A stretch of 64,000 nt of DNA from Companilactobacillus musae (GTDB taxonomy: Bacteria; Bacillota; Bacilli; Lactobacillales; Lactobacillaceae): positions 310,001 to 374,000 of the forward strand of contig NZ_BIFW01000001.1 of the NCBI RefSeq assembly GCF_003967595.1, given 5' to 3'. Positions 20,051 to 29,417 of this stretch are shown piece by piece (position 1 is the first letter of the stretch; each line of letters begins with the position of its first letter). Under the pieces are notes generated by a model, which was not told the origin of the DNA, did not search any database, and was given only the letters and a program-made list of their open reading frames with translations. Position numbers and translations under genes: made by a program.

Positions 20051-20088
20051 AAAAGTAACCACCAGCAAAATATTGTTAGTGGTTACCC
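20051..20088 (-). terminator. Intrinsic terminator after the methyltransferase-like gene
   Basis: Inverted repeat GTAACCAC ... GTGGTTAC on the minus strand followed by TTTTACATTATT, immediately downstream of the gene ending at 20094. Confidence 0.75.
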
Positions 20089-20093
20089 TTGTT

Positions 20094-20855
20094 TTATTTA
20101 ACTAAATAAAGTTGATCATGAACCAAATCATAACGTGAGTAGACTTCATTTATTTCATCAATTCTTGGATCTGATAGTAGTTTAGCATCTTGCCAAAACT
20201 CTTTACTATCAGTAGCACCATCTTTTTCACCAATAACTAAGAAATTAACGTTCATTTTACGGACCCTTTGTAAAATTTGATAATCAATATCTTCGCGGTC
20301 TGGACTCCAAGCCAAAATAACATTATCCACTTGCGAACCATATTTATCTAAGGCCGACAAGGCATCTAATGACTCCACATCAGTAAGCTTTAATTTTCCT
20401 GTTTGATTATATTGAGACCAGCTCAAATTGTCTGTACAGTAAGTTTTGACATCCAAGTCACGTAACCCCTTAGAAAGATATCCATTTCCGGCCATTAATT
20501 CTAAGAAACCTTGTTCAGGAAAGTTCTTTTTAATAGCTGCTACAAAATCCTGAGTAATCGTTGCCCAGTAACCGAAACGTGTCTGTAAATATGTACGAAA
20601 TTCACCGAGATCATGGTCGAATTCTTCTAAATGAGCTGACATAGCTTGAAATTCAATTTCATCCAAACTAGTATTTTGTTCCATGTAAGATGTAATTTCT
20701 TTTTCGCTCAATTGAAGTTGTGGAAAGTGATACTTTGGCAACTGATTATTATTCAAAGCCTCACAAATTCGTTCCATAAACTTGATACGGGCATTAAAAA
20801 CCATTCCATTTGGCAATTTGCTTGTATCCTGTCTCAATCCATCTATATAATTCAT
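20094..20855 (-). CDS. SAM-dependent methyltransferase-like protein
   Basis: 253 aa, ATG preceded by GGGAGAAAAGT. Residues about 115-130 'LELMAGNGYLSKGL' form a Rossmann-type nucleotide loop, followed by 'VKTYCTDN' and 'VILAWSPDRED' at the places of later SAM-fold motifs. The N-terminal 100 residues are helical and unrecognised. No signal peptide or membrane segment. The substrate is unknown. It is monocistronic with its own terminator and diverges from lepB. Confidence 0.6.
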   Translation of the reverse strand: MNYIDGLRQDTSKLPNGMVFNARIKFMERICEALNNNQLPKYHFPQLQLSEKEITSYMEQNTSLDEIEFQAMSAHLEEFDHDLGEFRTYLQTRFGYWATITQDFVAAIKKNFPEQGFLELMAGNGYLSKGLRDLDVKTYCTDNLSWSQYNQTGKLKLTDVESLDALSALDKYGSQVDNVILAWSPDREDIDYQILQRVRKMNVNFLVIGEKDGATDSKEFWQDAKLLSDPRIDEINEVYSRYDLVHDQLYLVK

Positions 20856-21071
20856 ACTTTTCTCCCAGAAATAATTTACCGATATAATGATTCATTTCGT
20901 GAATCATCTTACTAGAGATTAGACAAAACATAAAGCAATTATCCTTGTACGGCCATAAGGATCCATGCTTTTTTAACATTAGATTAAATTTTTATGATGA
21001 AAATAATACAATTATTTCCAATAATTGCGAAAAAGTGTAATATCTTAGTTAGTACATGTACGAGGTGAAAT

Positions 21072-21737
21072 ATGGCAGAAAATAATAGAAGACGACGGCC
21101 TCAAAAGGAAGAAGAAAGCGGTTGGCAATTTTGGTTGCAAACCATTGCATTAACCATCGCAATTTATGCAGTTTTCTTCCTTGGCTTTAAGTTTATTCTT
21201 TCAAACGATAAAGTATCTGGACCTTCGATGCAACCTACTTTCGAGAATGGCGATAAAGTCATTGCCACAAGACATTCAAATATTACACGTGGTGATGTCA
21301 TTGTTTTGAAGGCTCCTGATGAACCTGGATCATTTTATATCAAGAGAGTTATCGGTTTACCTGGTGATACAGTTGTTTCTAAGAACAACAAGATTTACGT
21401 TAATGGTAAACTATTCAAAGAGGACTTTCTCAAGGCGGGTAACAAAGTTAAAGAACCTGATACTAATGTTTATGCGGGCAAGCCTTACAGTTTCACGTAT
21501 AATTTCACTTTAAGCTCTTTAGCTAAGGATTCACCTGAATGGCAACAACGATACAGTGATTCTTATCTAAACAAGATCAAGAAGACTAATAAGGTCCCTG
21601 CTGGTACTTACTTTGTTATGGGAGATCACAGAACCGTTTCCAAAGATAGTCGTATTATCGGTTTCATCAATAAGAAGAGTGTTATTGGTGAGGTCAAATG
21701 GCGTTACTGGCCATTGAATAAATGGACAGTCTTTTAA
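21072..21737 (+). CDS. lepB: Signal peptidase I
   Basis: 221 aa, ATG 6 bases after GAGGTG. Positively charged N-terminus, one membrane segment (residues about 20-42), then the catalytic Ser in 'SGPSMQPTF', the Lys general base in 'YIKRVIGLPGD' and the 'MGDHRTVSKDSR' box. Cleaves signal peptides of secreted pre-proteins on the outer membrane face. Sufficient length and all motifs point to an active enzyme. A small HTH-like gene follows at 35 bases. Confidence 0.96.
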   Translation: MAENNRRRRPQKEEESGWQFWLQTIALTIAIYAVFFLGFKFILSNDKVSGPSMQPTFENGDKVIATRHSNITRGDVIVLKAPDEPGSFYIKRVIGLPGDTVVSKNNKIYVNGKLFKEDFLKAGNKVKEPDTNVYAGKPYSFTYNFTLSSLAKDSPEWQQRYSDSYLNKIKKTNKVPAGTYFVMGDHRTVSKDSRIIGFINKKSVIGEVKWRYWPLNKWTVF

Positions 21738-21772
21738 AATAAAGATTAGATAACATATTGGAGGTATTTTTC

Positions 21773-21958
21773 ATGGATAAACCAAATATTGCTGAAATGA
21801 TCATTCAGTACGAAAAAGATAAAGATATGACAGATACACGATTTGCTTTTGAAAGTCATCTCTCAGTAGAACGCGTTCACAATCTCAAATCAGGTGATTA
21901 CGAACCAACAGCAGATGAATTAAAAACTGTTAAAGAATACATTAAATTACATCAATAA
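21773..21958 (+). CDS. Small HTH-like protein of lactobacilli, function unknown
   Basis: 61 aa from ATG 21773, which has GGAGG 7 bases upstream; the upstream in-frame ATG at 21758 has none. The sequence 'DTRFAFESHLSVERVHNLKSG' reads like a Cro/XRE-type helix-turn-helix trimmed to one domain. No other domain, no membrane segment. Lies in the lepB transcript and ends at a strong terminator. DNA binding is only an inference. Confidence 0.65.
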   Translation: MDKPNIAEMIIQYEKDKDMTDTRFAFESHLSVERVHNLKSGDYEPTADELKTVKEYIKLHQ

Positions 21959-21980
21959 TGCAGTATTTGTAGCTTACCCT

Positions 21981-22016
21981 GATAACGATAACCTCCAATA
22001 GGTTATCGTTTTTTTA
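21981..22016 (+). terminator. Intrinsic terminator of the lepB transcript
   Basis: GATAACGATAACC and GGTTATCG pair over a short loop, then T7. Confidence 0.9.
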
Positions 22017-22018
22017 TA

Positions 22019-22052
22019 CAAAAAAGCCCAGTGCAAAAATCATCGCACTGAA
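22019..22052 (-). terminator. Intrinsic terminator of the DUF2075 gene
   Basis: Minus-strand hairpin AGTGC ... GCACT followed by GGGCTTTTTT, right after the stop at 22056. Confidence 0.8.
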
Positions 22053-22055
22053 CTC

Positions 22056-23258
22056 CTATATATTTTTACTTTTAACTAAATAATCATAAATACGACTGTC
22101 ATGGAAATAGACAAAACAACCTTTAACACCACGTTTTAATAAGACATTTATCGAATTTAGAATAATTTTTTTCTTGCTATTATCAAGATTGTCTAAATCA
22201 TCTTCGTGCCGATTTTTAAAGGCTTCGCGATCTTCATAAGCGTTCAAGTTCACTTTGATCTTCCCTGCACCATCATAAACTATTGAAGGTCCAATAATAA
22301 CTGCCACATATTGTAAATCAAACCCCTGGACTGTATAAATAGATCCAATTTCATTAATTGTTTCTGGCTTTTGAGCCCAGGTAGTATTGGAATAATTGTA
22401 TTGATCCCAAGGCAAATGAAATTGTCCCTCATTTACGAAATGTTTCTTTCCGTCCAATGTAGAAGGATAATCTGCTGTAGCAACAATTCTAGATTCTCCT
22501 AATTGCAAATTTTTCTCTTTTAGAGCTTGATACATTTTTGCTGCATCCTCATAAATTCGAAAGTCGTAATCGGCTTTTAAAGTTAAATAGTCCAACCTCT
22601 TTTGATCAATTGAATCAACCTTTAGATTCTCAGTTAAATCATCAATCCAATGAATGATTTTTTTTGGAGCTTGCATTCGCATTTGAGTAGTTAGTGTAGC
22701 TCTTTGATAATTTGCTTGTTGCCGTTTAATAATATTGTCTAACAACGTTTGTGACCAATAGCTTTTTAATTTCAGAACTTGACGTTCATCAAAAACAAGA
22801 ATAACCACCTTACTTAGCTTAATGATTTCCTCAAGTTGATTTTGTTGAGTAAAATTGTTGTAGTTATCACTTTCACTTAATAATAAATGTGCTTCATCAA
22901 TTACAACAATATCAGCTTTTTTATTAGCCTTATTCATTCGATTAATAAAGGTTGTTGGCCGTAAAAAACGATTCTTACGTAGTTCCGTAAAATGGCCGGC
23001 GTTTTCTTGGTAAACTTTTAATAGTTCTGGATGATTGACTAAAAAGTAATTATCGGTTCCTTCGGATTTAGACTGCTGCTCTATTTTCAAGAACAACTTA
23101 GTCAAAATAACACTCTTACCAGTACCAGCATCACCATTCAGTTGAAAAACTGATTTTTTATTATTAGCTAAGTTTTCTTTGCTGAACAACAAAATTTGAT
23201 CAAAGATTGTTTGTTGCTCTTTAGTAAGTTCTTTATTTGGAAAAACAGATTCTAACAT
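22056..23258 (-). CDS. DUF2075-type P-loop DNA/RNA helicase-like protein
   Basis: 400 aa, ATG after AAGGTGA. Walker A 'LNGDAGTGKSVIL' at residues about 43-55 and DEAH-type Walker B 'VVIDEAHLL' at about 119-127; later 'TTQMRMQAPKKI' and 'YTVQGFDLQYVAVIIGP' resemble helicase motifs IV-VI of superfamily 1. This is the DUF2075/Schlafen-3-like ATPase group; no nuclease domain is visible, whereas many relatives carry a GIY-YIG domain. Monocistronic. Cellular role unknown. Confidence 0.75.
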   Translation of the reverse strand: MLESVFPNKELTKEQQTIFDQILLFSKENLANNKKSVFQLNGDAGTGKSVILTKLFLKIEQQSKSEGTDNYFLVNHPELLKVYQENAGHFTELRKNRFLRPTTFINRMNKANKKADIVVIDEAHLLLSESDNYNNFTQQNQLEEIIKLSKVVILVFDERQVLKLKSYWSQTLLDNIIKRQQANYQRATLTTQMRMQAPKKIIHWIDDLTENLKVDSIDQKRLDYLTLKADYDFRIYEDAAKMYQALKEKNLQLGESRIVATADYPSTLDGKKHFVNEGQFHLPWDQYNYSNTTWAQKPETINEIGSIYTVQGFDLQYVAVIIGPSIVYDGAGKIKVNLNAYEDREAFKNRHEDDLDNLDNSKKKIILNSINVLLKRGVKGCFVYFHDSRIYDYLVKSKNI

Positions 23259-23346
23259 AAGTCACCTTCATACATAAAAATAAACTATGATCTAGTTTGA
23301 ACGAAACTTTATACTGGGTCAATGTTTTGTCCTTGTTTTTTTGTTA

Positions 23347-23369
23347 TATGTTTTCGTAAAACATATATT
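23347..23369. promoter_or_regulatory. Operator-like palindrome upstream of the DUF2075 gene
   Basis: ATATGTTTT-CGT-AAAACATAT, a 9-bp perfect inverted repeat about 90 bases before the gene start. A related half (GTTTTACGAAAACATA on the minus strand) occurs upstream of the tautomerase at about 24838-24853. Looks like a regulator site; the regulator is unknown. Confidence 0.4.
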
Positions 23370-23427
23370 TTAATTGTATGCAAGGTTACATAACAATAAA
23401 TATAAGATGTTATTTGCAATTAATTTG

Positions 23428-23467
23428 TCCACAAAAAAAGAACCTTTAATTTAAGGTTCTTTTTTGA
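23428..23467 (-). terminator. Intrinsic terminator of the amidase gene
   Basis: Hairpin AAGAACCTTAAA/TTTAAGGTTCTT flanked by A7 and T6, so it can work on both strands; it follows the amidase stop. Confidence 0.9.
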
Positions 23468-23469
23468 TT

Positions 23470-24378
23470 CTAAATCACGTAAGCCATATCGACCCATTCA
23501 TTCGTTGCTACTCGACGATATGTAACCCCATTAAACTGCTTAGTTTGATCAGTATACCAAGGAGTATTATTTGCTAAGGCACGATTAGTTATTTTTTTTA
23601 CGGAACCGTCATTTTGGAACGCTACTAGTGGAACATATGTCCCATTTACATTATTGACTTTAATTACATTATCCGCTGCAACTCCCGCATTGCTTGGTGC
23701 ATTAGCTCCATAAACGTCACCTGAAGATTTGAGATTATTATAGTAATAACCCACTAAATCATTAAATTGATCCATGTTATAACCGAAACGAACAAAATAT
23801 TCATCTGGATCAATATGAGTAGTTTCATGCCATTTCTGTGATACTTGATTATGAGATAGAACTGTTACACCAGGTGTATCTGGCAATTTATACTGAATTA
23901 GTTTAGATGCAACATAATAAGCATCATTAGCGACTGATTTAGCAAATCCATCTTGATTGTTTTCATGACAAAGTTCTACTTGTACAAATTTATAATTAGC
24001 CGTTGGTCCGGCACCCCAAACGATATAATCGGTATTATGAATTTGAATAATATTACTATCATCTACAAAAGCATGGACATATGCTTGATACGTTGGCCAA
24101 TTATTATTAAAAGATTGTTCTTCAATCGGAGCTGAGTCACCATCTACAGCTGTATCATGGACTACGACACCCTCAGGTTTTCCAACACCATTTTCGTAAC
24201 CGTCCCATTCACTAAAAGTACCCTCTCGATAAGTGATCGGAACCGGTTTGATTTTATTACCAATAATATAGTCATTGATTGCAGATGCTTCAACTCTAAT
24301 GCCCGTGACTGCCATTAGAAAGATACTTAGCAGTGTTACCAATCCACTAAGAATGAGCAAATTTTTCCTTCTATTCAT
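23470..24378 (-). CDS. Secreted N-acetylmuramoyl-L-alanine amidase (Amidase_2) with SLAP-like C-terminus
   Basis: 302 aa. N-terminal signal peptide (residues 1-30, 'NLLILSGLVTLLSIFLMAV'). Amidase_2/PGRP-type domain about 65-215: zinc ligands in 'VVVHDTAVDG' and 'VQVELCHENNQ' region and 'KWHETTHIDPDEYF'. The last 60 residues ('YVPLVAFQNDGSVKKITN ... TYRRVATNEWVDMAYV') resemble the SLAP/bacterial surface layer attachment repeat of lactobacilli. Likely a wall-bound peptidoglycan hydrolase or autolysin. Monocistronic. Confidence 0.85.
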   Translation of the reverse strand: MNRRKNLLILSGLVTLLSIFLMAVTGIRVEASAINDYIIGNKIKPVPITYREGTFSEWDGYENGVGKPEGVVVHDTAVDGDSAPIEEQSFNNNWPTYQAYVHAFVDDSNIIQIHNTDYIVWGAGPTANYKFVQVELCHENNQDGFAKSVANDAYYVASKLIQYKLPDTPGVTVLSHNQVSQKWHETTHIDPDEYFVRFGYNMDQFNDLVGYYYNNLKSSGDVYGANAPSNAGVAADNVIKVNNVNGTYVPLVAFQNDGSVKKITNRALANNTPWYTDQTKQFNGVTYRRVATNEWVDMAYVI

Positions 24379-24503
24379 AAAAAATCCCCCTTATCATTCA
24401 ATGTCCATAATAACTCTTAATCCTATCTTCCGGACTTTACAATTAGATTACATCTAGACCAATTATCAAATTTTTTAGATTATCCTTCCGGCAACAAATA
24501 ATA

Positions 24504-24552
24504 AAAAAAAACTAGTTTAGTAACCATCAAAATGGATACCAAACTAGTTTTA
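24504..24552 (-). terminator. Intrinsic terminator of the tautomerase gene
   Basis: Minus-strand AAAACTAGTTTGGTA/TACTAAACTAGTTTT stem followed by T8. Confidence 0.9.
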
Positions 24553-24566
24553 AAAATTATAATTAC

Positions 24567-24755
24567 TTATTTTTCATCGCTCTTTAAAACACCGCCGACA
24601 GCATAGTGTTCTTTGGCCATTTCGTTTAGAACAACATGAACATGCTCTGCTGGTGCTCCTGTATTCTTCACAATAGCTTCGGTAACGTCTTTGACCATTC
24701 CACGCAATTGTTCTTCTGAACGTCCTGCAATTAAATCAATATGTACTAATGGCAT
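24567..24755 (-). CDS. 4-oxalocrotonate tautomerase family protein
   Basis: 62 aa, the family's usual size. The catalytic Pro directly after the initiator Met ('[13 protein letters not shown]') is present, and '[14 protein letters not shown]'-type helix plus '[17 protein letters not shown]' follow. Ribosome site AAGGAGAGTT before ATG. These small hexameric enzymes tautomerise or dehalogenate small molecules; the substrate here is unknown. Monocistronic. Confidence 0.9.
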   Translation of the reverse strand: MPLVHIDLIAGRSEEQLRGMVKDVTEAIVKNTGAPAEHVHVVLNEMAKEHYAVGGVLKSDEK

Positions 24756-24878
24756 AATAAACTCTCCTTGAAATTAGATGTTAATATTATACCAAAAAAA
24801 CTTTCAAATAATTGTATTTTTGGTGTTTTGAATTTTATGTTTTCGTAAAACTTTTAAATTTAAATTAAATAAACATCA

Positions 24879-24911
24879 AAAAAAAGACCCAATCAACATG
24901 ATTGAGTCTTA
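24879..24911 (-). terminator. Intrinsic terminator of the cfa-trmK-nif3-pepT unit
   Basis: AAGACTCAATCATGTTGATTGGGTCTT on the minus strand followed by T8, just past the pepT stop. Confidence 0.9.
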
Positions 24912-24919
24912 ATTAAAAA

Positions 24920-26167
24920 TTACTTCTTATTTTCACTATTTAGTTTAATGATTTCAAGAACTACATCAGCAGCTTTTTCCATAGCTTGTTCTGAAACATA
25001 TTCAAAACGTCCATGCATATTCTCGCCACCAGCAAATAAATTAGGTGTTGGCAAGCCCATGAAGGAAATAGTTGATCCATCTGTTCCACCACGAACAGGT
25101 GCTTCATCAGGTTCAATGCCCAAATTCTTCATTGCTTGTTCAGCAATTTTAACTACATCCATATGATCTTTCATAATCTCATACATATTGTAGTATTGGT
25201 CACCCATATCAATTTCAACGGTGCCCTTACCGTACTTATCATTTAACTTTTTAACAATTTCTGTAACTTTATTCTTACGAGCTTCAAGTCCATCACGTTC
25301 AAAGTCACGAATAATATATGACATATCAGTATGATCAATTGTTCCTTGTTCATCAGTTAACAAGAAGAAACCTTCGCGACCTTCAGTCTTTTCTGGTACC
25401 TCATCAGCTGGCAACATACTTTGGAACTCATTAGCAATCAACATTGAATTAATCATGATTCCCTTAGCACCAGATGGATGAACATCTTTACCAGTAATAT
25501 GAACTTTTAGACTAGCAGCACTAAACGTTTCAAATTCTAATTGTCCGACTGGACCACCATCAACTGTGTAAGCAAAGTCGGCTCCGAAATCCTTAACATC
25601 AAAATTCTTAGCACCTGTACCAATTTCTTCATCAGGTCCTAAACCAATTTTGATTTTACCATGTTTAATTTCTGGATGACTGATCAAGTATTCCATCACT
25701 GTTATAATTTCAGATACACCAGACTTATCATCTGAACCCAAAAGTGTTTCACCATTTGTAGTAATCAAAGTTTGGCCAGCATACTTCTTTAGTGAAGGGA
25801 AAATAGCAGGATCAAGCGTGTACTTGCCTGCCTTATCCAATTTAATAACACTCTTGCCATCATAATTTTCGACAATTTGAGGTTGGATATTTTCTGAATT
25901 AAAATCAGCAGTATCAATGTGAGAAATTAATCCTAATACTGGAACATCATAATCAAGATTTGAAGGTAACTCCGCAGTCAAATATGAATCAACCTTGCGA
26001 ATCTTAACATCCTTCATACCAATTTCGTTTAGTTCCTCAGCCAATTTCTTCAAAAAAACTGTTTGTCTTTCAGTTGAAGGAATAGTCGTTGAGCTCTCAT
26101 CTGAACGAGTATTTTGTTTTACATATCCCAAGAAACGAGGAATCAATTTTTCATATTTTATTGCCAT
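24920..26167 (-). CDS. pepT: Peptidase T (tripeptide aminopeptidase)
   Basis: 415 aa, M20 metallopeptidase. Zinc ligands in 'GLISHIDTADF', 'GSDDKSGVSEI' and 'GLGPDEEIGTGA'; 'PVRGGTDGSTISFMG' near the C-terminus is typical of PepT. Releases the N-terminal residue from tripeptides in the cytosol, part of amino-acid acquisition in lactobacilli. Ribosome site GGGAGCGTAT. Thirteen bases downstream of nif3. Confidence 0.96.
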   Translation of the reverse strand: MAIKYEKLIPRFLGYVKQNTRSDESSTTIPSTERQTVFLKKLAEELNEIGMKDVKIRKVDSYLTAELPSNLDYDVPVLGLISHIDTADFNSENIQPQIVENYDGKSVIKLDKAGKYTLDPAIFPSLKKYAGQTLITTNGETLLGSDDKSGVSEIITVMEYLISHPEIKHGKIKIGLGPDEEIGTGAKNFDVKDFGADFAYTVDGGPVGQLEFETFSAASLKVHITGKDVHPSGAKGIMINSMLIANEFQSMLPADEVPEKTEGREGFFLLTDEQGTIDHTDMSYIIRDFERDGLEARKNKVTEIVKKLNDKYGKGTVEIDMGDQYYNMYEIMKDHMDVVKIAEQAMKNLGIEPDEAPVRGGTDGSTISFMGLPTPNLFAGGENMHGRFEYVSEQAMEKAADVVLEIIKLNSENKK

Positions 26168-26180
26168 TTTTATACGCTCC

Positions 26181-26972
26181 CTACAAGAAATTATATGGTT
26201 CTGTATCTACTTCAGATTGTACTATATCTAATTCTAATTTATTAGATTTTTTCCAATCATTTAAGATATTGGCCATTTGTTTTATAAAGACTGCTTCAAT
26301 ATGGTGTCCAGGATCAATTACATTCAAACCGTTAGCCATCATATCGTGGGCTGTATGATAATATACATCACCTGTAATAAAAGTATCAGCTCCAGCTTTT
26401 AAGACCTCTGGATAAAACTTACCAGCATCTCCACCGATAATAGCAACCTTTTTGACCTTTTGACCTAAATCTGACTTAACATAGCGCAAATTTTTGACAT
26501 GATAAGCATCACGAACCATCTTGGCAAAGTCAACTAATTCCATTGGTTCAGGTAATTCGCCCATTCGACCGATTGAATAATCGTCGTCCTCATCTAAGAA
26601 GCGAACATTTTGCAAACCAAGTTCTTCCATCAACCAATCGTTCATCCCGTTATGTGCTTTGTCCAAATTAGTATGACTAGCATAAACAGAAATATTATGT
26701 GATAACAAATCACGATACATTTTGTTTTGTGGTGAAGCTAAATCTAAATTGTGGGCCGCATGAAACATTACTGGATGATGAGCTACAATCAAGTCTATCT
26801 TCTCGTCAATCGCCTCAGCTACAACGTTAGGACGAACATCCAAAGTAGTCATAACTCGATGAACTTCTTGTTGACGATCTCCTAATTGGAAACCAGTTGG
26901 ATCGCCCTCCATCTTAATTGATAATGGAGCAAATTCTTCTATTCTATTAATAATATCTTGAACTTTAACCAT
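26181..26972 (-). CDS. Nif3-like dinuclear metal-centre protein (GTP cyclohydrolase I type 2 family)
   Basis: 263 aa. 'LIVAHHPVMFH', 'YASHTNLDKAHNGMND' and C-terminal 'VIDPGHHIEAVFIK' supply the two-metal ligands. Lacks the PII-like insert seen in the longer (about 370 aa) Bacillus YqfO. Biochemical role in bacteria unsettled. Start ATG overlaps the trmK stop by one base (TAATG), a pairing conserved in Firmicutes. Confidence 0.93.
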   Translation of the reverse strand: MVKVQDIINRIEEFAPLSIKMEGDPTGFQLGDRQQEVHRVMTTLDVRPNVVAEAIDEKIDLIVAHHPVMFHAAHNLDLASPQNKMYRDLLSHNISVYASHTNLDKAHNGMNDWLMEELGLQNVRFLDEDDDYSIGRMGELPEPMELVDFAKMVRDAYHVKNLRYVKSDLGQKVKKVAIIGGDAGKFYPEVLKAGADTFITGDVYYHTAHDMMANGLNVIDPGHHIEAVFIKQMANILNDWKKSNKLELDIVQSEVDTEPYNFL

Positions 26973-27661
26973 TAGAGTATCTCCTCAATATATTTAATAT
27001 ATTGGTTCATTACATCAATTTTTGCTTGATCAATCTTTTTGGCATGACCCATATTTTCAACCGCCTTTTGATAACCATGTAACTTATGTTGCCATTTAGC
27101 GGTAAAAGTTGGTGTCTTTTTCTTGATCAAAACTGGTCCCATTAAAAATTCAGGTTCAGTTAAAGCAACAGTTTTTTCAACTTTCTTAGCCTTAATAATT
27201 TCATAGACATGATGATCTTCAGAAACAATATCTTCATCAACAATCATAAAATCATTCTCAACTAACCAGTGACGCACAAGAGGTTCACCAATATTAGGCT
27301 GTAAAATCAAAGTTTTTACATTAGATAATTCTTCAGCCGTAGCATTAGACAGAATATTTTGAATCAAAATTCCACCCATTCCAGCAATTACTACAGTATC
27401 AATCTTGTCAGTTCCATTAATAACAGCCAAGCCGTCACCCAAACGAACATCGATCTGATTACTCAAACCAAACTTATCGACATCTTCTTTGGAACGCGAC
27501 ATTGGTCCTTTAGCAACCTCACCTGCAATCGCATATGAAGCCACCTTTTGTTCAATTAGTTCTACTGGCAAATAAGCATGGTCCGAACCGATATCGGCCA
27601 TTCTTGTATCTTTATCAACCATCTGGTAAACAGCTTGTAATCTCTTCGAAAGTAAAGTCAC
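26972..27661 (-). CDS. trmK: tRNA (adenine(22)-N(1))-methyltransferase
   Basis: 229 aa. SAM fold 'MADIGSDHAYLPVELIEQ', 'VVIAGMGGILIQNIL' and 'LILQPNIGEPLVRHWL', all typical of TrmK, which methylates A22 in the D-arm of tRNA. Eight bases after the cfa stop and coupled to nif3. Usually follows rpoD in Firmicutes; here cfa and a repeat element lie between. Confidence 0.94.
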   Translation of the reverse strand: MTLLSKRLQAVYQMVDKDTRMADIGSDHAYLPVELIEQKVASYAIAGEVAKGPMSRSKEDVDKFGLSNQIDVRLGDGLAVINGTDKIDTVVIAGMGGILIQNILSNATAEELSNVKTLILQPNIGEPLVRHWLVENDFMIVDEDIVSEDHHVYEIIKAKKVEKTVALTEPEFLMGPVLIKKKTPTFTAKWQHKLHGYQKAVENMGHAKKIDQAKIDVMNQYIKYIEEIL

Positions 27662-27669
27662 TTTAACCT

Positions 27670-28866
27670 CTATTCTGCAGTCTTTTTGTCTAAGTCTGTC
27701 ATGTATTCACGTGTCATTGGCATAGCAGTTCCACTAGGACCGTTTGTTAATAAGAATTGGATAACATCAATGTTACCACTTTCAAATGATGCAGCACAGG
27801 CTTGTAGATACAAATCCCACATACGGACAAATCTTTCACCATACATTTCATCAACTTTATCTTCAACCTTATGGAAATTACGATCCCAAATTTCAACGGT
27901 CTTTTGATAATGACGACGTAGTGGTTCTAAATCATCAATTTGAAGACCAGCATCTAAAATGTGACCAACATTTTCTTTTACATCGGGAATGTAGCCACCT
28001 GGGAAGATATATTTAACTAACCAAGCATCGACACCGACACCATAATGTTGACCTGTAATACCATGAATCAAAGCATTACCGTTTTCCTTCAAAAGCTTCT
28101 TAACCATTTCAAAGTAACCAGGTAAGTTCTCTTTACCAACATGTTCGAACATACCAACAGAAACAACATGATCGAATTTCTCGTTAACTTCACGGTAATC
28201 TTCAAGCATAACTTCCATCTGGTCACCCAAATTTTCGTCTTGAATCTTTTGATTTACAAAATCATATTGTTCCTGACTTAAAGTAACACCCTTAGCCTTC
28301 AAACCATATTCTTTAGCAGCTGTAAACATCATTGTTCCCCAACCACAGCCAATATCAAGAATAGTTTCTCCAGGCTTTGTGTTCAATTTATTTAAGATAT
28401 GGCGCACTTTGTTCATTTGAGCTTGTTCAAGTGTATCTTCAGGAGTTCTGAAATAAGCACATGAATATGTCATAGTGTCATCAAGCCATAACTTGTAGAA
28501 ATCATTACCGATATCGTAATGTTCTTGAATTTCTTTTTTATTTCCCTCTTCAGAATGACTGAACTTAGGAATGTACTTCTTTAATTTGATACTGGACATA
28601 AAACTATCAGATTGGGTATATGCTGAAGTAATCAATTTTTGAATTGAACCTTCAATCTCAATCTTCTTATCCATATATGCTTCACCAAGTGTTAAAGTGG
28701 CATGTTTAACAACTTCTTTAATAGGAACTTTCTCATTAAACTTAATAGTTATATCAGATTTTCCTTCTGGTCCGTAATTCTTTTCCTTACCATCCCAAAA
28801 AATCACTTTAATAGGAATAGTGAATGAACGTGAAAATATTTCGTCGTAAATCTTTTTATCTAACAT
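27670..28866 (-). CDS. cfa: Cyclopropane-fatty-acyl-phospholipid synthase
   Basis: 398 aa from ATG 28866 with GGAGG 5-6 bases upstream (a TTG at 28878 is not needed). Motifs: '[24 protein letters not shown]', broken here only for length, 'ILDIGCGWG' (SAM), '[10 protein letters not shown]'. Uses SAM to add a methylene bridge to unsaturated acyl chains of membrane lipids, an acid and stationary-phase response. Followed at 8 bases by trmK, so the tRNA and peptidase genes probably share its transcript. About 550 bases of non-coding DNA lie upstream. Confidence 0.96.
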   Translation of the reverse strand: MLDKKIYDEIFSRSFTIPIKVIFWDGKEKNYGPEGKSDITIKFNEKVPIKEVVKHATLTLGEAYMDKKIEIEGSIQKLITSAYTQSDSFMSSIKLKKYIPKFSHSEEGNKKEIQEHYDIGNDFYKLWLDDTMTYSCAYFRTPEDTLEQAQMNKVRHILNKLNTKPGETILDIGCGWGTMMFTAAKEYGLKAKGVTLSQEQYDFVNQKIQDENLGDQMEVMLEDYREVNEKFDHVVSVGMFEHVGKENLPGYFEMVKKLLKENGNALIHGITGQHYGVGVDAWLVKYIFPGGYIPDVKENVGHILDAGLQIDDLEPLRRHYQKTVEIWDRNFHKVEDKVDEMYGERFVRMWDLYLQACAASFESGNIDVIQFLLTNGPSGTAMPMTREYMTDLDKKTAE

Positions 28867-29378
28867 AACATCCTCCAAAAAATAGATATATTAATTGTAA
28901 ATCAAATCATGAAAAAATATAAACGAAAACTCCCGATTTTCAGAAACATATTTATAAAAACGTCTCTTTTATAGGAATTTTATTTACCATGAGATAGACT
29001 TTGACATTTTTTTAATTCGAGTATATTCTAATTCTCCAATATATAATATATAAGTTTGACTGATTATCCCAACAAAACGATTAAATTTGATAGGGATTTT
29101 ATCTGTTTGCCGTCCTCCGCAACAAAAAAAATTGGGCTGGAACGTAGTGGGCACGAATTTGAACCGATTCTACGAATCGTTTCAAGTCTCGGCCTTTATC
29201 TAAGTGACTTCGTCACTAAGATAAATTTCACTACTGAGCCCATTTCCTTTGCTACTCCGGACCAATTCTCTTTTAACCGAATTTATAATTCTAGATTCTA
29301 AATATTACAAAAAAAGTCAAAGCCAAATTCCATACATGATACCAATATACGCTGAATTTTTAGTGCCATTATTTTTTA
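28867..29378. other. Long intergenic region between rpoD terminator and cfa
   Basis: About 510 bases without a gene. AT-rich part (28867-29060) should hold the cfa promoter; TTTATA/TACAAT boxes near the gene are only suggestive. From 29111 to 29262 it contains structured repeat copy A. Small frames here are not supported by ribosome sites. Confidence 0.7.
29111..29262 (+). repeat. Structured repeat copy A (subfamily 1)
   Basis: 152 bp. Basal stem GTCCTCCGCAACAAA / (reverse complement) GTCCGGAGTAGCAAA plus GGGCT/AGCCC; second stem GTAGTG/CACTAC; hairpin TTGAAcCGATTC-tac-GAATCGtTTCAA; hairpin ATCTAAGTGAC-ttc-GTCACTAAGAT. Shares long blocks ('GGGCTGGAACGTAGTGGGCA', 'TTTCACTACTGAG') with copies C and D and the same fold as B and E. 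Confidence 0.85.
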
Positions 29379-29412
29379 GAAAAAAAAAGACCACCAAACG
29401 GTGGTCTTCATT
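29379..29412 (-). terminator. Intrinsic terminator of dnaG-rpoD
   Basis: AAGACCACCGTTTGGTGGTCTT on the minus strand followed by T8, just past rpoD. Confidence 0.92.
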
Positions 29413-29417
29413 ACTTA

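Noticed and set aside
20794-20979. A 61-codon frame reading 'MIHEMNHYIGKLF', reminiscent of the HExxH motif of peptide deformylase.
   Set aside because: No ribosome site, overlaps the start of the methyltransferase-like gene, and no other deformylase motif is present; a chance frame or a very old remnant.
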